A DNA stretch of 64,000 bases from Oscarella lobularis (Eukaryota > Porifera > Homoscleromorpha > Homosclerophorida > Oscarellidae): the NCBI RefSeq assembly GCF_947507565.1, contig NC_089175.1, forward strand, positions 3,833,733 to 3,897,732, in the 5' to 3' direction. Within the stretch, counting starts at the first letter, position 1. Every line of letters starts with the position of its first letter. The notes under the pieces were generated by a model that saw only the letters and a list, made by a program, of their open reading frames with translations, was not told the origin of the DNA and ran no database searches. Below, in pieces: positions 10,186-21,702 of this stretch. The translations under genes and the position numbers were made by a program.

Positions 10186-10345
10186 AATGTCTTGTTGCAA
10201 CACAATTCAAATATTTTCATGATTAGTCTGATTTCTTGTCGACTCTACAGTGTAGGCCTACCTCGTGTGCCACCGGCCCCTGTGCCAGAGATCTCTGCCT
10301 GTGCCACCTCGTTTACAGTATCTGTGCACATGCGCATCGCAGAGC

Positions 10346-11981
10346 ATGGCCTGCAGCAGGCTTTCAGACGCAACGACGAAGATCTATGCTCAGCACGAGC
10401 CAGAAGATCTATTCGCGAGGAGTTTCTCGTGCGATGACGGAGAGTCTGTGTACCCGGAACCGATCGACGGCTACGACGAAGCGCTATTCGTGCAACGTCC
10501 GGATCCGGACTACAAGTGTTCGGTCTGCTCGGGAGTGGCGAGAAGTCCTATGCAGGCGCCGTGTGGTCATCTTTTCTGTGCGACCTGCTTCGAACGCTTG
10601 CCGAAGTGAGAGCGTACACTGCTGTATAGAGGTGTGATGACGTCACTTCGTGTAAACGTAAACACAGACGTCACGGTTCGTTCGTGTGTCCGAGAGATGG
10701 GCTGAAGCACCCTGAGGACTACGTAAAATCATCGGAATTAGCTTTAAAGACTAAAACTAATTATTTTGTGTTGTACAGGCGTTTCCGGATCAGAGAACGA
10801 ATAGGAAGGTGCTCCAGTTGAAGGTGAAGTGTCTCGAACACGCCGCCGGATGCAAGCAGGAGATAGAGCTTCGTTATTTGCAGGTAATTAAATAGAACGC
10901 ATCATACTTTTTGCTTCTCTATTATCTGTCTCAAGGACCACGTGGCAAAGGAGTGTACTTTTGCCAAGGTTCGATGTCCTGAGAAGTGCGGCGTGATCAT
11001 GCCTCAAGCGCAGATAAAGAACCACGTGAAGAACATGTGCATCAATCGTAAGTTCACGTGCAGCTATTGCAGAAAATCGATGACATTCTGGCATTACAAA
11101 AACGTGAGTGTATATATCTTAGAGAGAAAATACACATGTACTCATAAAGTCCTTAGGGCCACAAGGATTTGTTTTGTGACAAGATTGTCGTCGCTTGTCC
11201 GAAATGCAAGCAAGAGATGCTTCGTGAGAAAGTGAGAGTAGACCAAGGCAATGCCATAGTAATAATGCTAATAATTGAATTCTGTATTTTAGTTTAGGGT
11301 GCACTTATCAGACTGCCCAAGAGTGGAAATCAAGTGCGAATACGCCCACTTCGGCTGTTCGTTTACAGTAAAAATTAAATAAAATCAAAAATGAAAATGA
11401 ATCTCACCTATTTCCAGACTCCAAGAGAATCGATGTCTCGGCATCTCGCCACCCAAATGCAGGAGCACGCCGACCTCATGCTCGCTTATCACAAAGACGT
11501 CAAAGAGAAAGTCTTCTCCATGGAAACCTATCTGAAGGCGAAAGCGTTGTCACTCGGCACGTTCGTGTGGACCATACAGAATTGGTCGCGCATCGACGCT
11601 CGCGAGACCGTGACTCTGACCAGTCCCAAGTTCCAGCTCGCCGATGCCGTCTACCTTCAAATGCGACTGAGAGCTAGAGGCGACTGGGCGGGCAATCGAT
11701 TTGCCATTATAACCGCCAAGCTCTTCGGCGCTCGCGTGGCGGCCTTCGATTTCATGATATCGCTCTGCGACAACGTTCACAGCGAGAAGGCCGGACGCGT
11801 GACGACGAGTGATTGGCCGGACGCGTATCTGGCGTGCTACACGCGCTCGCGCGATTGGGATCCCGATGGACCTATGGGAGCGATTTTCGGGGAGATGTTG
11901 TACGCCGACGAGATTCACTTCGAAGAGTTTCCGGCTCGCGACGACGACGTGATGCAAGTGAAGTTGAAGTGCAGCGGGTAG
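10346..11981 (+). CDS. TRAF1: RING, TRAF zinc-finger and MATH adaptor
   Basis: Seven exons, predicted 433 aa: 10346-10605, 10668-10722, 10779-10883, 10936-11103, 11157-11231, 11293-11367, 11418-11981. The RING starts CSVCSG, continues CGHLFCATC and closes with CPRDG in exon 2. Exons 3-6 hold TRAF-type zinc fingers (VKCLEHAAGC, CTFAKVRCPEKC, ACPKC, IKCEYAHFGC with spaced His). A short helical linker precedes a MATH/TRAF-C domain in exon 7 (GTFVWTIQNWSR, ending MQVKLKCSG). TRAF proteins are cytoplasmic adaptors, often E3 ligases, coupling receptors and RIPK/IRAK-like kinases to NF-kB and MAPK signalling; a role for the neighbouring receptors is inferred from position only. Numbering TRAF1/TRAF2 refers to order in this window, not vertebrate orthology. 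The chosen ATG is the first in frame; the frame is open upstream, so a 5' exon is possible. Confidence 0.8.
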
Positions 11982-12218
11982 GGATGAGTCATGCGTATAT
12001 TGGGGTCTTTTCTAATCGTCTCTCGATCAGTGTTTTTAGGATCCATTGAGAATCTTTTTCGAGGTGACCTGTCGTTCTAATGACGCCGGTGTTCTGTACG
12101 TGTAACGGTGTTGGTTTCAAAGTTGACATTGGGTATATCTGTGTTTGCTAATCATTTAATATTCTGTGCTGAATAGACATGAAGCGATTATTTAAAAGGA
12201 CGAGATTGCGGTACAAAG

Positions 12219-12527
12219 ATGATAGGAGCCGGATTTTTCTGTAGTGTACTACTCTCCCTTCTTCTCTTACACGGCGAATTTTGAATTTGAGCCGGAGGCG
12301 GAGAGAAAGGTGACCTACAGTCTGGACATCAAAATTATTGACGACGACGAAGTGTCGACGAGCAGTTTTGCGAGCGGAGAATTCACTCCCAACGGTACGC
12401 TATTTTTCTTTTTCTTTTTTCTTGGGCCTCTCCTCCTATCTATTGCCGCTTCTCTCTTTTGTTCTCAGGCTGCGTCTGCATTTTTAGCAATACGACGAAT
12501 CTTCCAATACGCGACGCGTGCTCTTGA
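12219..12527 (+). other. Unrecognised spliced ORF U1a
   Basis: Two exon-like blocks are seen: 12245-12394 (after CTGTAG, phase 1 at both ends) and 12469-12527 (after TTCTCAG) ending DACS-stop. The first reads YYSPFF, EPEAERKVTYSLDI, STSSFASGEF. In the second copy (31535-31687) an extra GAC codon keeps the frame, which supports coding. By eye, KVTYSLDI followed by SSFASGEF and a Cys-rich CVCIFSN end resembles the end of a TRAF-C domain, but weakly. An overlapping frame from ATG 12219 encodes a signal-peptide-like MIGAGFFCSVLLSLLLLHG; its ATG is ATA in the second copy. The upstream exon was not found. It could be a truncated TRAF remnant. Confidence 0.3.
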
Positions 12528-13673
12528 AGGCCACGTCATACACAGCGTCGGCCGAACGGCGACGATTGGTCGGCTGCCCTTTCGCGGCCTTCCCATCACT
12601 CTCATTCAAGCGGTCGATCGCGATATATATGCCAGAATTAAGCAGATCAGCAGGACATCGCCCAAGAAGGAGAAGAACTGGCGAAACGGTGAGAGTAAGA
12701 GTTAGAGAGGCAAATTGCTTCTTCTATACACGCAGTACCGCTCCGCTTTTCACCCCGGCCAGACAATTTGACTTGAAGTCGGTGTTCAGTCAAATTATCT
12801 ACGCCCGTGTAGCGTTTGTTCATCTAAGTGTAGCGCACGTTTTGCTGCCCGTTATAGAGGCGCCATATATCACCTAGATTTTGCTGACCGAGCGCATTGC
12901 CGTTTCTTCGTATCCGTTCGCTTTTCGCGTCCGAATAGCGACTGAATGTCTTTAGAATAGATCCCCAATTTACTTCGCGGCTGATTTTTCGCCTCTACTT
13001 GCTCGTATAGACCATTTTGTCATGCGTCTTACAACTGACGTCATGTGTAGCGTGACAGGGCGTGTCTTGCGTACGTGGAACGCGTTTTATTTTCGTTTTT
13101 TCGCGTTTCTACATTGATTTGCGACAAAATTCATTCGCGGTTGTGGTCAGAAACGTATTTGCGGCTGATTGAGAGTGGTTTTAGTTCAATCAGCGCACTT
13201 TTTGTGGTGAACAGCTGCAGTGGAAGTGACCCAGGCAGGGTTGTTATATATATACCCAGCGTTTCCATATACCTATCAGTAGCAGGAGCATGAGCTCTTG
13301 GCTAGGATAGAAGGGAGTTGGAAACTCTCCCCAAGGGTTTGACCATCATGGCCCGGTGGTCGGTCATTCTCCTCACCCGACAAGGGCTCCGGCCTTCCTA
13401 GTCCAATAGCTCCGCTGCGCCTGTGAGATACCTCTGATACCGGATAAACCTCCATAGCACCGTCTTCCGTGTGGTTTGTATCAAGTGTCGTAACCTTTTT
13501 TAAATTTTTAAAAATTTGCTACGTGAAAGAGACGCGTTTTTTGACCCTTTTAACGGTCAAACGACGCGTTTCTTCAAAGGGGGCCTCACTTCAAATTTTG
13601 TGCATTTTTCATTGCATTGATCTCTTGTCTGATTTCTAGGAGCTAGTAATTTCCTTATTGCATCTTTTCCTAG
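12528..13673. other. U1 spacer or long intron
   Basis: No convincing coding exon. An open frame at 12244-12705 runs past the stop of the spliced model in another frame, and a frame at 13075-13293 shows no family features. A GC-rich conserved block lies around 13290-13480 and a hairpin at 13526-13575. All are shared with the second copy at 31821-32962. Confidence 0.4.
13526..13575. repeat. Imperfect hairpin
   Basis: Two ACGCGT arms surround TTTGACC and GGTCAAA, giving an imperfect stem of about 18 bp with a short T-rich loop. The same structure is at about 32815-32864. It could be a transposon fragment or a structured RNA; no further support. Confidence 0.55.
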
Positions 13674-14222
13674 GCTCCAGTGTGGTCTATCTATTTCAAA
13701 GCCAGATAGCCGAGAAGAGCATCAAAGCCAAAGAGGCGTTGGGATCACTCATATCTTGCATCAAGCACAGAGAATCATTAGCGTTACGAAACGCGTCGAA
13801 GCGGAACTGAGGCGAGTAGAACGAAATTCAGAACCATTGATTTTATTATTCTCTGCGCTCAGATTGGCCATGTACGTAATGGACAACGATCCTTATCCTG
13901 TGGATCAAATTATGGGTCCTCTGTTGCGACATCAATGCTGCTGGCGAGATCCCGACGAGACGAACGTCGTAAAAATGCAAGTTTGGATCGAGGGAGGATA
14001 TCGATGCGTCGAAGTCACTCTTCTATCTCCCCAAGGCAAAAAAACTCTATTATTAATTAAAGCCCAGGTCAGAAAGTTACTCTTGATAACGGACTTTGGT
14101 TGACCTACCGGTTTGTTGGGAAAGAGGTGTATTGCAATATTGTTCTTTCTATCTATAGTGTGGGAGTATTGCGCGCGCGCACACAGAGGAGCTCTTAACT
14201 CTTTGCCATACGTTTGCAGTCA
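13674..14222 (+). CDS. Unrecognised exon U1b
   Basis: An exon-like block 13674-14067 follows CTTTTCCTAG and ends at CAG|GTCAGA. The next acceptor, CGTTTGCAG, gives an immediate Ser-stop. It reads KRVEAELRRVE, PLILLFSALRLAMYVMDNDP, YPVDQIMGPLLRHQCCWRDP, VWIEGGYRCVEVTLLSPQGK. No family is recognised. Compared with copy 2 (32963-33377) it lacks 17 nt near 13724 and 4 nt near 13773. Together they remove 21 nt, so the frame is disturbed for roughly a dozen codons and then restored. The 5' exons are unclear. Whether U1a and U1b are one gene is not known. Confidence 0.35.
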
Positions 14223-14380
14223 TAGAGATTGCCGCCCAAGGCTTCACAACGCAGCGCGTGAGATTTTCGCACGTAATATTAATAAGCTTGCAGATTTTAT
14301 GCTGGCTTCTTTTTTGCAGGCGTCAAATCATCTCCCTTTTCCGGTTTCAATCTGCTTCAGGTCTTCTGCACGTCGGTTAC

Positions 14381-16485
14381 ATGAAATCCTGCGTTGTTCA
14401 ACTTCTCTTGTACTTCACCATTGAGACAGGTGAGAGTCCGCGGCACTAGTTGCACATTCAACGTACGTGTTTTTGAAACAATGGATGAAACTAAAAGGTT
14501 CTTTCGCTTTCTCGATCGTGCAAAACAGTAGGGGAGAGGGAATGGGCGGGTCATAAGTTTCCCCGGCTAACGCTGTCTGGGCTCAAACCCGCGGGGAAAA
14601 AGAGTAGTAGTCGTCACGTGACGAATCCCTAAAGTCTCCAAGGGTGGCCAACGGGCATCGCGTCTGTTGAGAAGAGTGTGTTGTTTTTTGCATTAATTAA
14701 TTAACCAATCGCCTCATAGCTTGTTTGACGTCCTAAGCGCTACTAGCGGCTTTGCGGCGCGTCCCGCATCGCATCTGTTTACCTGGGCGCTTAGCTCCTA
14801 CGCTTTTGCTCACGCGATTCATTTAGGCTCTTCTACGGTTGAGGTACGGTTGGCTTCGAGTGCTCGTCTTCTTCCCGGTCAGAAGGCCGAGTTTTCGTGC
14901 TCTGTGACTGCTCCCGCGTCGAGTTCTTTCCGAATCACTCGCTGGGAGAAAGGCGGCACGGCGCTTAACCTGAACGACTCCCGCTACACATCGAATCCGA
15001 CATTGGAGTCCTTTAGCATCCATCAAGTGACGAAAACGGACACGGGATTGTACTACTGCGTAGCTACAATTGATGGGGCGGAGAAGAGCGGTGCGAAGTA
15101 TCTCGCTGTTTTAGGTATAAACGCTTCTTGTTGGTCTCTGATAAAAAACCCGACCTATGCCGCTTTAGTAAACCCAGAAATCTCCTTCAATCCACTTACT
15201 GTTGCAGCTGAAGGTGACTCGGTCACTCTTGGCTGTCCGGGCACCTACTTCACCACCGTCCAGTGGACGTTCAATGGCGTAAACATGAGTCGTAAACCGG
15301 GCTATACTTACAGCAAGAATAACGCGTTTCTCACCATCGATCGAGTGTCTCGAACGCAAGCGGGGCAATACGTCTGCACGGCAATTAATTATTATCCTAG
15401 CCATGCGACAACGGGTACACCGGTTTTGGTAGTTCACTGTACGTAAAACCATAGCGTTGATAGGGCGTTTGCATGCTGGACGAATGTTTTTTTGCAGATG
15501 CCCCCGACACCGTTGTTCACGGCCCATCGAATGGGACAGTTGTTCAAGACAACCCGGTGTACCTGTACTGCAATGCATCCGGCGTTCCGCCGCCGCGAAT
15601 ACGCTGGGAGAAAGACGGGGTGCTCGTTTCGGACTTGCGAAGCAGTCGGTATAAAATCAAGTCGGAGGGAAAGGCGTTGTCTATCGATGGCGTCCTAACG
15701 AGCGATACCAGCAACATAACGTGCATTGCAAACAATAGCATGGGCGCAAGCTCGGATTATTGCGAACTGAGAGTAGAAGGTAAAAACGCAGGTGGGAGAG
15801 TTTTAACACTATACGAGTGTTTTTTCTAGGTCCACCTTCTCCTCCAGAGTTGATAGGTGTAAGCATAACCGTTACCACCATTCCCTCACATCGTATCAGT
15901 ATGTTCGCTAATTGGACGATTCCTTTCGATGGGAATAGTCCCATAAATGGGTACGTGCTACATTACCGGGAAAAAGAAGACGCGCGCTGGTCCGTGACGC
16001 CGACGCGGGAGACGGAAAATTTCAAGGCTATCGACATCGGCGTAGAGGATGAGTCAGATATAATAGGTTATGAATTTTACGTCACTGCTGAGAACTTGCG
16101 CGGAGCATCGAAGCGTTCGAGAATTGTTCAAGCATCTAGGAAGGATTTTATCTTTATTACGCCGCCAACGTCATCTCCACCACCACCACCACCACCAGGC
16201 AATTTTTAGTCCTTTAGGGAAGATGCCCGCCGGGTTCATGGGGTTTGTGCGTAGATCTCTCTGGTTCGCGTGTTATTGCAATCGCTTTATCCGGTTTTGC
16301 ATCTACAGTCTTGACTACGTTGGCTCTTATTATGCTGGTGCATAAGCGGCAGAAATCGACTCGTTTTCGACCGCAGCAGTACCCAGTGCAACAAAACAGT
16401 AATAAAATTAAACTTACCTTTTATTGATTAGAATGTCTTCTTTGGTGGATCAGATAATTGGGAACGGCTTGAAAGTCAAGTATAA
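14381..16485 (+). CDS. alpha2: three-Ig/FN3 receptor with ESQV tail
   Basis: Complete gene of seven exons, predicted 480 aa: signal 14381-14429, Ig1 14827-15114, Ig2 15169-15438, Ig3 15498-15779, FN3 15830-16198, transmembrane 16255-16385, tail 16432-16485. The signal peptide is MKSCVVQLLLYFTIETG. Ig1 contains FSCSVT, RWEKGG and TDTGLYYC; Ig2 has LGCPGT, QWTFNG and QAGQYVC; Ig3 has LYCNASG and NITC. FN3 ends in seven prolines, probably a flexible hinge. The helix SRVIAIALSGFASTVLTTLA leads to a basic tail ending ESQV. The donor after FN3 is GC. The 54-bp intron between Ig1 and Ig2 happens to be open and divisible by three here, so retention would not break the frame; alpha3 and alpha4 carry an extra A there. 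All exons intact. Confidence 0.85.
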
Positions 16486-17135
16486 TGCTGTTTATCCCTC
16501 TAATCGCTTGTACAGCCATTTGAAGAAACATAAATCAGGAGGACACCAAGGTACTATGTATAGTACGCAGAATCGCCGGTATGCTTTTACGTTTGTACTG
16601 TGACGTTACCTGTACGGCTAGTTCAACCCGTCGCGGTAGGATCCTTTTATTTAGCTTAACAAGCTAGCAAGAGAAGATGGTAGCATCCTTTTATAGAGTT
16701 TTCTTTGCACTCTACCTGTACAGTATATTGTTGACAATGCATTCAGTTTCAGGTACATTTCACGATACGATTGTTGCTCAAAGGTGCATGTATCTTCATC
16801 GCGTTCTGCACCCAGAGTAAATTAAATTGAGGTAATTCCATTACCGTATCTATTTAGCTGATTGGACACGTCGAAGCCCTGCGTGGAGAAAGCAGTAGTA
16901 CGCTTGCGCGCATTGTGAGCGCCGACAGTTGCCATTGTTCTCCGCCGTACACTCTGACCGCAATACGAAGCGTGAGAAACTTTAATAAAGACGTGATCGG
17001 TCATGCGGCAAATGTTGACCTGCAGGTGCAGCAGGATTCTGTGAATTCATGCAAGTGGTGCAGTGCCCGCCAGATTAGAAAAAGAACGACTTCATCGTTT
17101 CTCCGACTGTCTGGCTGCATGGTAACACCGAGTCT
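16486..17135. other. alpha2-beta2 intergenic spacer
   Basis: No gene is seen. It is the same spacer as 1023-1693 with small indels; probable beta promoter region. Confidence 0.5.
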
Positions 17136-19119
17136 ATGAAGCGCTTCATCATACAGCTGCTCATCTGTTTGGCTGTCGAGGCGGGTAAGACTGTCGATGT
17201 TTAGCTAGAGTAAGACGGTAGCGTCGCGACCTGCACTTCCTTGTTTTCTTTGGCTTATTTAATTAATACGAAAGGTCGTTGGGCGACAAAGGGAGCTATA
17301 TAGTCTAGTAGAGAAATTGAGTAGGCCTGCTGTAGTCCCCAAGGAAGAGGAAACTGTTTGGCTGGCTATTGGCAGCTGTTGACTTTTCCCGTGACGTCTG
17401 TTTTTTTTTGCAGATGCACGCCCCACTAAGATTGCAAACCTTTTGGTTTGCAGTACTGTAGCTGCGAGTGCTCCGCCTACTGCACACTCCTCACGTGATG
17501 TTTTGCTTAGGATCTGCTGCGGTGCAGCTACTATTGAGATCGAGTCGTCTGCCTTTCCCGGGGCAGAGCGCGTCGTTCTCGTGCTCTGGATCCGGTACAA
17601 TAATTCGCTGGGAAAAAGACAACACAGTACTCAATCTAACCAACGCCCGCTATTCATCCGATCAAAAAATGTCATCTCTTGTAATTCACTCTTTGGTAAA
17701 AACAGACACCGGATTGTATCGATGTGTGGCTGTGGTTAGCGGAATAGAAGAAAGCGACACCGTCTATCTCTCTGTGCTGGGTAAAAGGGCTGCCTAAATT
17801 TTCCTAAGACTGAAGCTAATCGTTGAATGTATTTAGTAAATCCGGAAATCTCGTATAAGCCGCTTACTGTTGCAGTTGAAGGTCATTCTGTCACTCTCGG
17901 TTGTCAAACCAGATACTTCACAAAAATATCTTGGACGTTCAATGGAGTAAATATCAGTCATAAACCTGGTTATATTTACAGCCGAGCAAAGATGAATCTC
18001 ACCATCGACCGAGTGTCTCGGACGCACGCAGGCCAATACGCCTGCACCGCAACGAATTATAACAAAGCTCACACTTCAACGGGCACACCCGTTTTAGTGG
18101 TCTATTGTACGTATACAGTAAAACCGGTCATTGATAGAGAGTCGGCCTTTATTTTTAGATGGCCCTGATGCCGTTCTTCGGGGTCCCGTAAACGGGACGG
18201 CTATCGAGGGCGAAGACGTCATGATGCACCTCAATGCAACAGGGTTTCCTTCACCGCAAAAAAAGTGGAAGAAAGATGACGTCTTTCTCGAGTTAGAAAG
18301 CAGTCGCTATAATCTCGGGCCAGATGGACAAAGTCTATCAATCTCAAGAGTACAGACGAGCGATAGCGGCAATTACACCTGCGTCGTCAACAATACCGTA
18401 GGTGAAACATTAAAATATTTTCAACTAACCGTAGAAGGTATAGAGAATTCCGGAAATTCTAAATCGTAAAACTAATCACAATTTACAAGGTCCACCATCT
18501 CCACCCAGGCTGTTGGAGGCTAACATAACTGTCATGGAAACATTCATCAAAATGTTCGTCAGGTGGACTGTCCCCTTCAATGGGAACAGTCCCATAAAGG
18601 AGTATACATTGCATTACAGGCAGAAAGGAGGTGCGTTCTGGTTCACGATGCTTGTACGCAGTTCTCAAGTGTCTGCTGACGTACCCATGTCTATCAACCT
18701 AAATTCCTTGGAAGGCTTTGAGTTTTACGTCACTGCTTCGAATCGTCATGGATCATCTGAGGAATCGGAGATTTTTCAAGTATCTAAGAACAGCTTTCTT
18801 TTCATCGCACCGCCAACTTCGTCTTCGGAGCCAACAGGCAATACTTATCATTAGTGTACAAGTCCCGCTAACAATTGGCTTCTTCTGTATAGAAAAAAGC
18901 GGTCTCTCTGAGTCGCGCGTCATCGTCATTGCTGTTTCCGGTTTTGCAACTTCTATCTTGACTACATTTGCTCTTATTGTGCTGGCTTATAAACGACAGC
19001 GTTGGGCTCCACCTCATCATCAAGAGGAGCAAAATGCGACGGTGCGAATGTTTGAAGTAATTAGTGCTAGATCCGACTCCTTTGCTGAATCAAGTCACTC
19101 TCAGGAAACTCAAGTATGA
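17136..19119 (+). CDS. beta2: three-Ig/FN3 receptor with ETQV tail
   Basis: Complete six-exon gene, predicted 480 aa: signal 17136-17184, Ig1 17511-17780, Ig2 17837-18106, Ig3 18159-18437, FN3 18490-18837, transmembrane and tail 18893-19119. The ectodomain is nearly identical to beta1. Ig3 again lacks the first Cys (MHLNATG). The cytoplasmic tail differs from beta1 (APPHHQEEQNATVRMFEVIS region) but ends QETQV. A candidate 39-nt cassette exon is at 17414-17452. The donor after FN3 is GC. It is followed 288 bp later by a C-type receptor rather than a kinase, unlike beta1 and beta4. Confidence 0.85.
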
Positions 19120-19407
19120 CGCTACTTACAGTTAGCTGCCAGCCTCAGGAAATTACCATAGATTACGTATGCACGATATCCTATTTAGGGTGAGGACGTG
19201 CAGCAATATTGACATAAAGACATCAGGGGAGAAGCGAGGGGGGCAATCGCGCACCTCATCCCGAAGGCGGCGCGTGGGGGTCAGAAGCCTTATCTGTCCC
19301 TAAACTGCGCAGTTGCGGCGCGTCGCGGGGAGCACCCGACACTTCCTCGTCTGCTGCATGTAGAAGCCGCCGTTTCACCTAGCCTATCCGAATCGGTGTT
19401 AGAAAGC

Positions 19408-21445
19408 ATGAGGTACAGTTCTTATGGGATTCTGGTTCGATCCACGCGGTGAAGCAATTGGGTGCATGGGAGGCCATTACATGACGTTTTCCCTCTCAGC
19501 CCATAGTAGCTCACCTACTTCGAGCGCGGGATTCAGAAACTTAAGTTATTCTCCAACTCGTTCGGTTTCTAATCCAGCTACTGGCTATGCCTTGGCAAAG
19601 CGCAACGAAATCGCCGCGTTTGTTTCCGGTCTAGTCTAGCGGCGCTTTTGTGGTCATGCCAAGGCTCAATGCCAAGCATGCGTTTTGCATTATATGTAAA
19701 TTGGTGATAATTGGTCTCCATTTTCTTACTTTTCTTTCTTCTGTGCAGTGTTCAGCATCTTTATGGTTTGATACGGCAGTGCAAGAAGGCATCCACCGGC
19801 TGCTGGCTGCTACTGCTGCAACTTTTGGCCGTTGCAAGTTCGGGTGAGATCACACATTGGTATGCGTCGGTGGGCGAGTCCTCATGACTGCGTAATTACT
19901 AAAGGGGCCGACGACCGATTCAAAATCCAAGCATATCGATCCATTAACGGCTCCGACGAAGTTACTGCTGCTTCGTGCTGGAAAGACGTCGCGTACGCAT
20001 ATCTGTCCGTCACGTGGCGACTGAATGGTCGTCCTTTGGACTTCGCAACGACCTCTCGCTTCTCGTGGAGCACTAAAACGGGCGCATTCTCAACTCACTT
20101 TTGGCTTCAGATCAATTCCCCGCTTATCGGCGACAACGGTACGACCGTCACATGCCAACCTGACGGCTACAAAGAAAGCGACAAGGCTCTTGTGATTGTA
20201 TACAGTAAGCAATGACGTCATTGGCACGATATATAAAGGTGACTGGCTTTATAATAGATTTTGCTCCTAAAGTTGAAGCTATCGGAGATGCTGAAGTCAG
20301 ACTTTATGAAAATGATGTATTTCAACCTCGAGTTCGAATCTTTTTCTCGGGCGGAAACGTCGACCTGATGTACTTCCAGAATGAAAGACAAGTCGGTTTG
20401 GAAACAAATGTTGATAGTGTTTATGGAACGAAAGTTGTGTCGTTGTCACCACTAAAAATTCTCAAGGGCATGAGCGGTCCTTTATCCGTTCTTGCTTCTT
20501 TGGATGGACTGCGTTTTCCTTATCCTATTTTTAATTTGACTGTTATCAGTCGCATTCCTGCAACACCTACAAGGGAAGCGTTTTTATTGCCGTCATCATG
20601 CAAGTTTAAATTTTGCATATATATATAGACGTCTTGTAATTTTATAACTTTAGATGACTATTCTACAAAATCTGTTGATGGCAACGGCAATGGTGCAGAA
20701 ATGACAAGTTCAGCAGCAATTTTGACCAGTTCTGCTGTTGTAACAAGGAGAGGTACTACAGAAACTCAGCTACTGTTGCTACTACGATAAACCTGTCTGG
20801 GAAATCTACTCCGACGCTTTCTATACTGACTATACATAAAAACGGCGGTAGGAATAGTTTTTTTATTGCGTTTGTATTGTGATTATTTTTAGGCGAGTTA
20901 TTGCAAATCATCTTGGGTGTCTCCATCTCTGGAGTCGTCTTGCTTGCGCTCTCTATCGTGGCACTAATTTTGATTTACCGCAGGCGAAATAAATTCTGCA
21001 CTAGAACCACGAGACAGGAAACTGAAGCAATGCAAGTTAGAAAAACCGGTAAAAGACTCTGATTTTTTTGTACTGTCTCTAATCGTACTTTATCCCTATA
21101 GGACAGCATAGTGGAGCAAACAGAGCTGAAAGAAGCGTAAGAAAATATATATATTTCTATTATAACCGGCTTGCACGCTGCTGCTCTGAAGTGCTTTGTT
21201 GAGGATTTAGCAAACGACGTGATGGATGACCAGCAAAAAGAAAATGAGAGAACGAGAGAGGAAGTCAGGAGAGAAAGTGAAAAAACAAGAGAGGAAGTTA
21301 GAAAAGAAAATGAGAAGACAAGAGAAGAAATTCGTTTAACTGTACGTAAGCTTCTTGTAACAGGAATTATTTTTATTTATCAGTGCATTTGCAGGAAGCT
21401 TCACGTTCCAAGAACGGGATTTTGAAAGGTCCGACTGCAGTATAA
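19408..21445 (+). pseudogene. C1: kinase-less B-like receptor, one-base frameshift
   Basis: Nine exons: 19408-19412 (ATGAG), 19749-19843, 19905-20204, 20258-20599, 20654-20847, 20893-21048, 21102-21136, 21192-21341, 21395-21445. The signal core is CWLLLLQLLAVASSG. The Ig-like domain has SCWKDV, TWRLNG and GDNGTTVTC. The second domain matches the Cys-free domain of the kinases. Then come a Ser/Thr stalk, a membrane helix (about IILGVSISGVVLLALSIVAL) and a tail with repeats of TREEVRKENEK ending PTAV. Around 20761 C1 has one A fewer than C2 (GAAACTC vs GAAAACTC), which shifts frame in the stalk and stops at the TAA about 30 nt on. Everything else is nearly identical to C2, so this may be a very recent lesion or a base-calling error. 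It would otherwise encode 442 aa. Confidence 0.65.
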
Positions 21446-21702
21446 TGCAGCTAAAACTAGCCACTGTTCACATAAAACCCTGCTACCCGCGGTTACCCGC
21501 TGCACATGTATTTATGTAGAGGAGTATATTTATCTGCCATTGTGTCACGTGATATTCGATCCTTTCTCCATGCTTTCTCCTTCTGTCGTGTACACGGCGT
21601 CCCGCCAATGCTTAGCCAAACTATTGTGCTGTGGTAAGCCACCGTCGATAGCCTCGCATAAGAGTCAAAGTCGTTGTCTCCGTAGGTTAGAACTCGCCAA
21701 CG
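21446..21702. other. C1 3' flank
   Basis: No gene is seen. The flank contains TCACGTGA at 21545-21552 and matches the 3' flank of the kinase genes, leading into the chimeric pseudogene. Confidence 0.5.

Noticed and set aside
11550-11957. Minus-strand 135-residue open frame opposite the MATH exon
   Set aside because: It is the antisense shadow of a GC-rich coding exon and has no domain features; the same occurs in the second copy.
12244-12705. Long open frame spanning U1a and the following sequence as a single gene
   Set aside because: It reads through clear splice signals, begins at a non-ATG codon, and its second half overlaps the spliced frame that stops at 12527; no family resemblance.
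13290-13480. tRNA or rRNA fragment
   Set aside because: The GC-rich block has no recognisable cloverleaf with anticodon arm or rRNA core that I can identify.
14721-15446. Alpha2 Ig1-Ig2 as one continuous exon
   Set aside because: The apparent continuity crosses a 54-bp stretch with GTATAA...TTTAG ends; alpha3 and alpha4 have an extra A there that would break the frame, so it is an intron.
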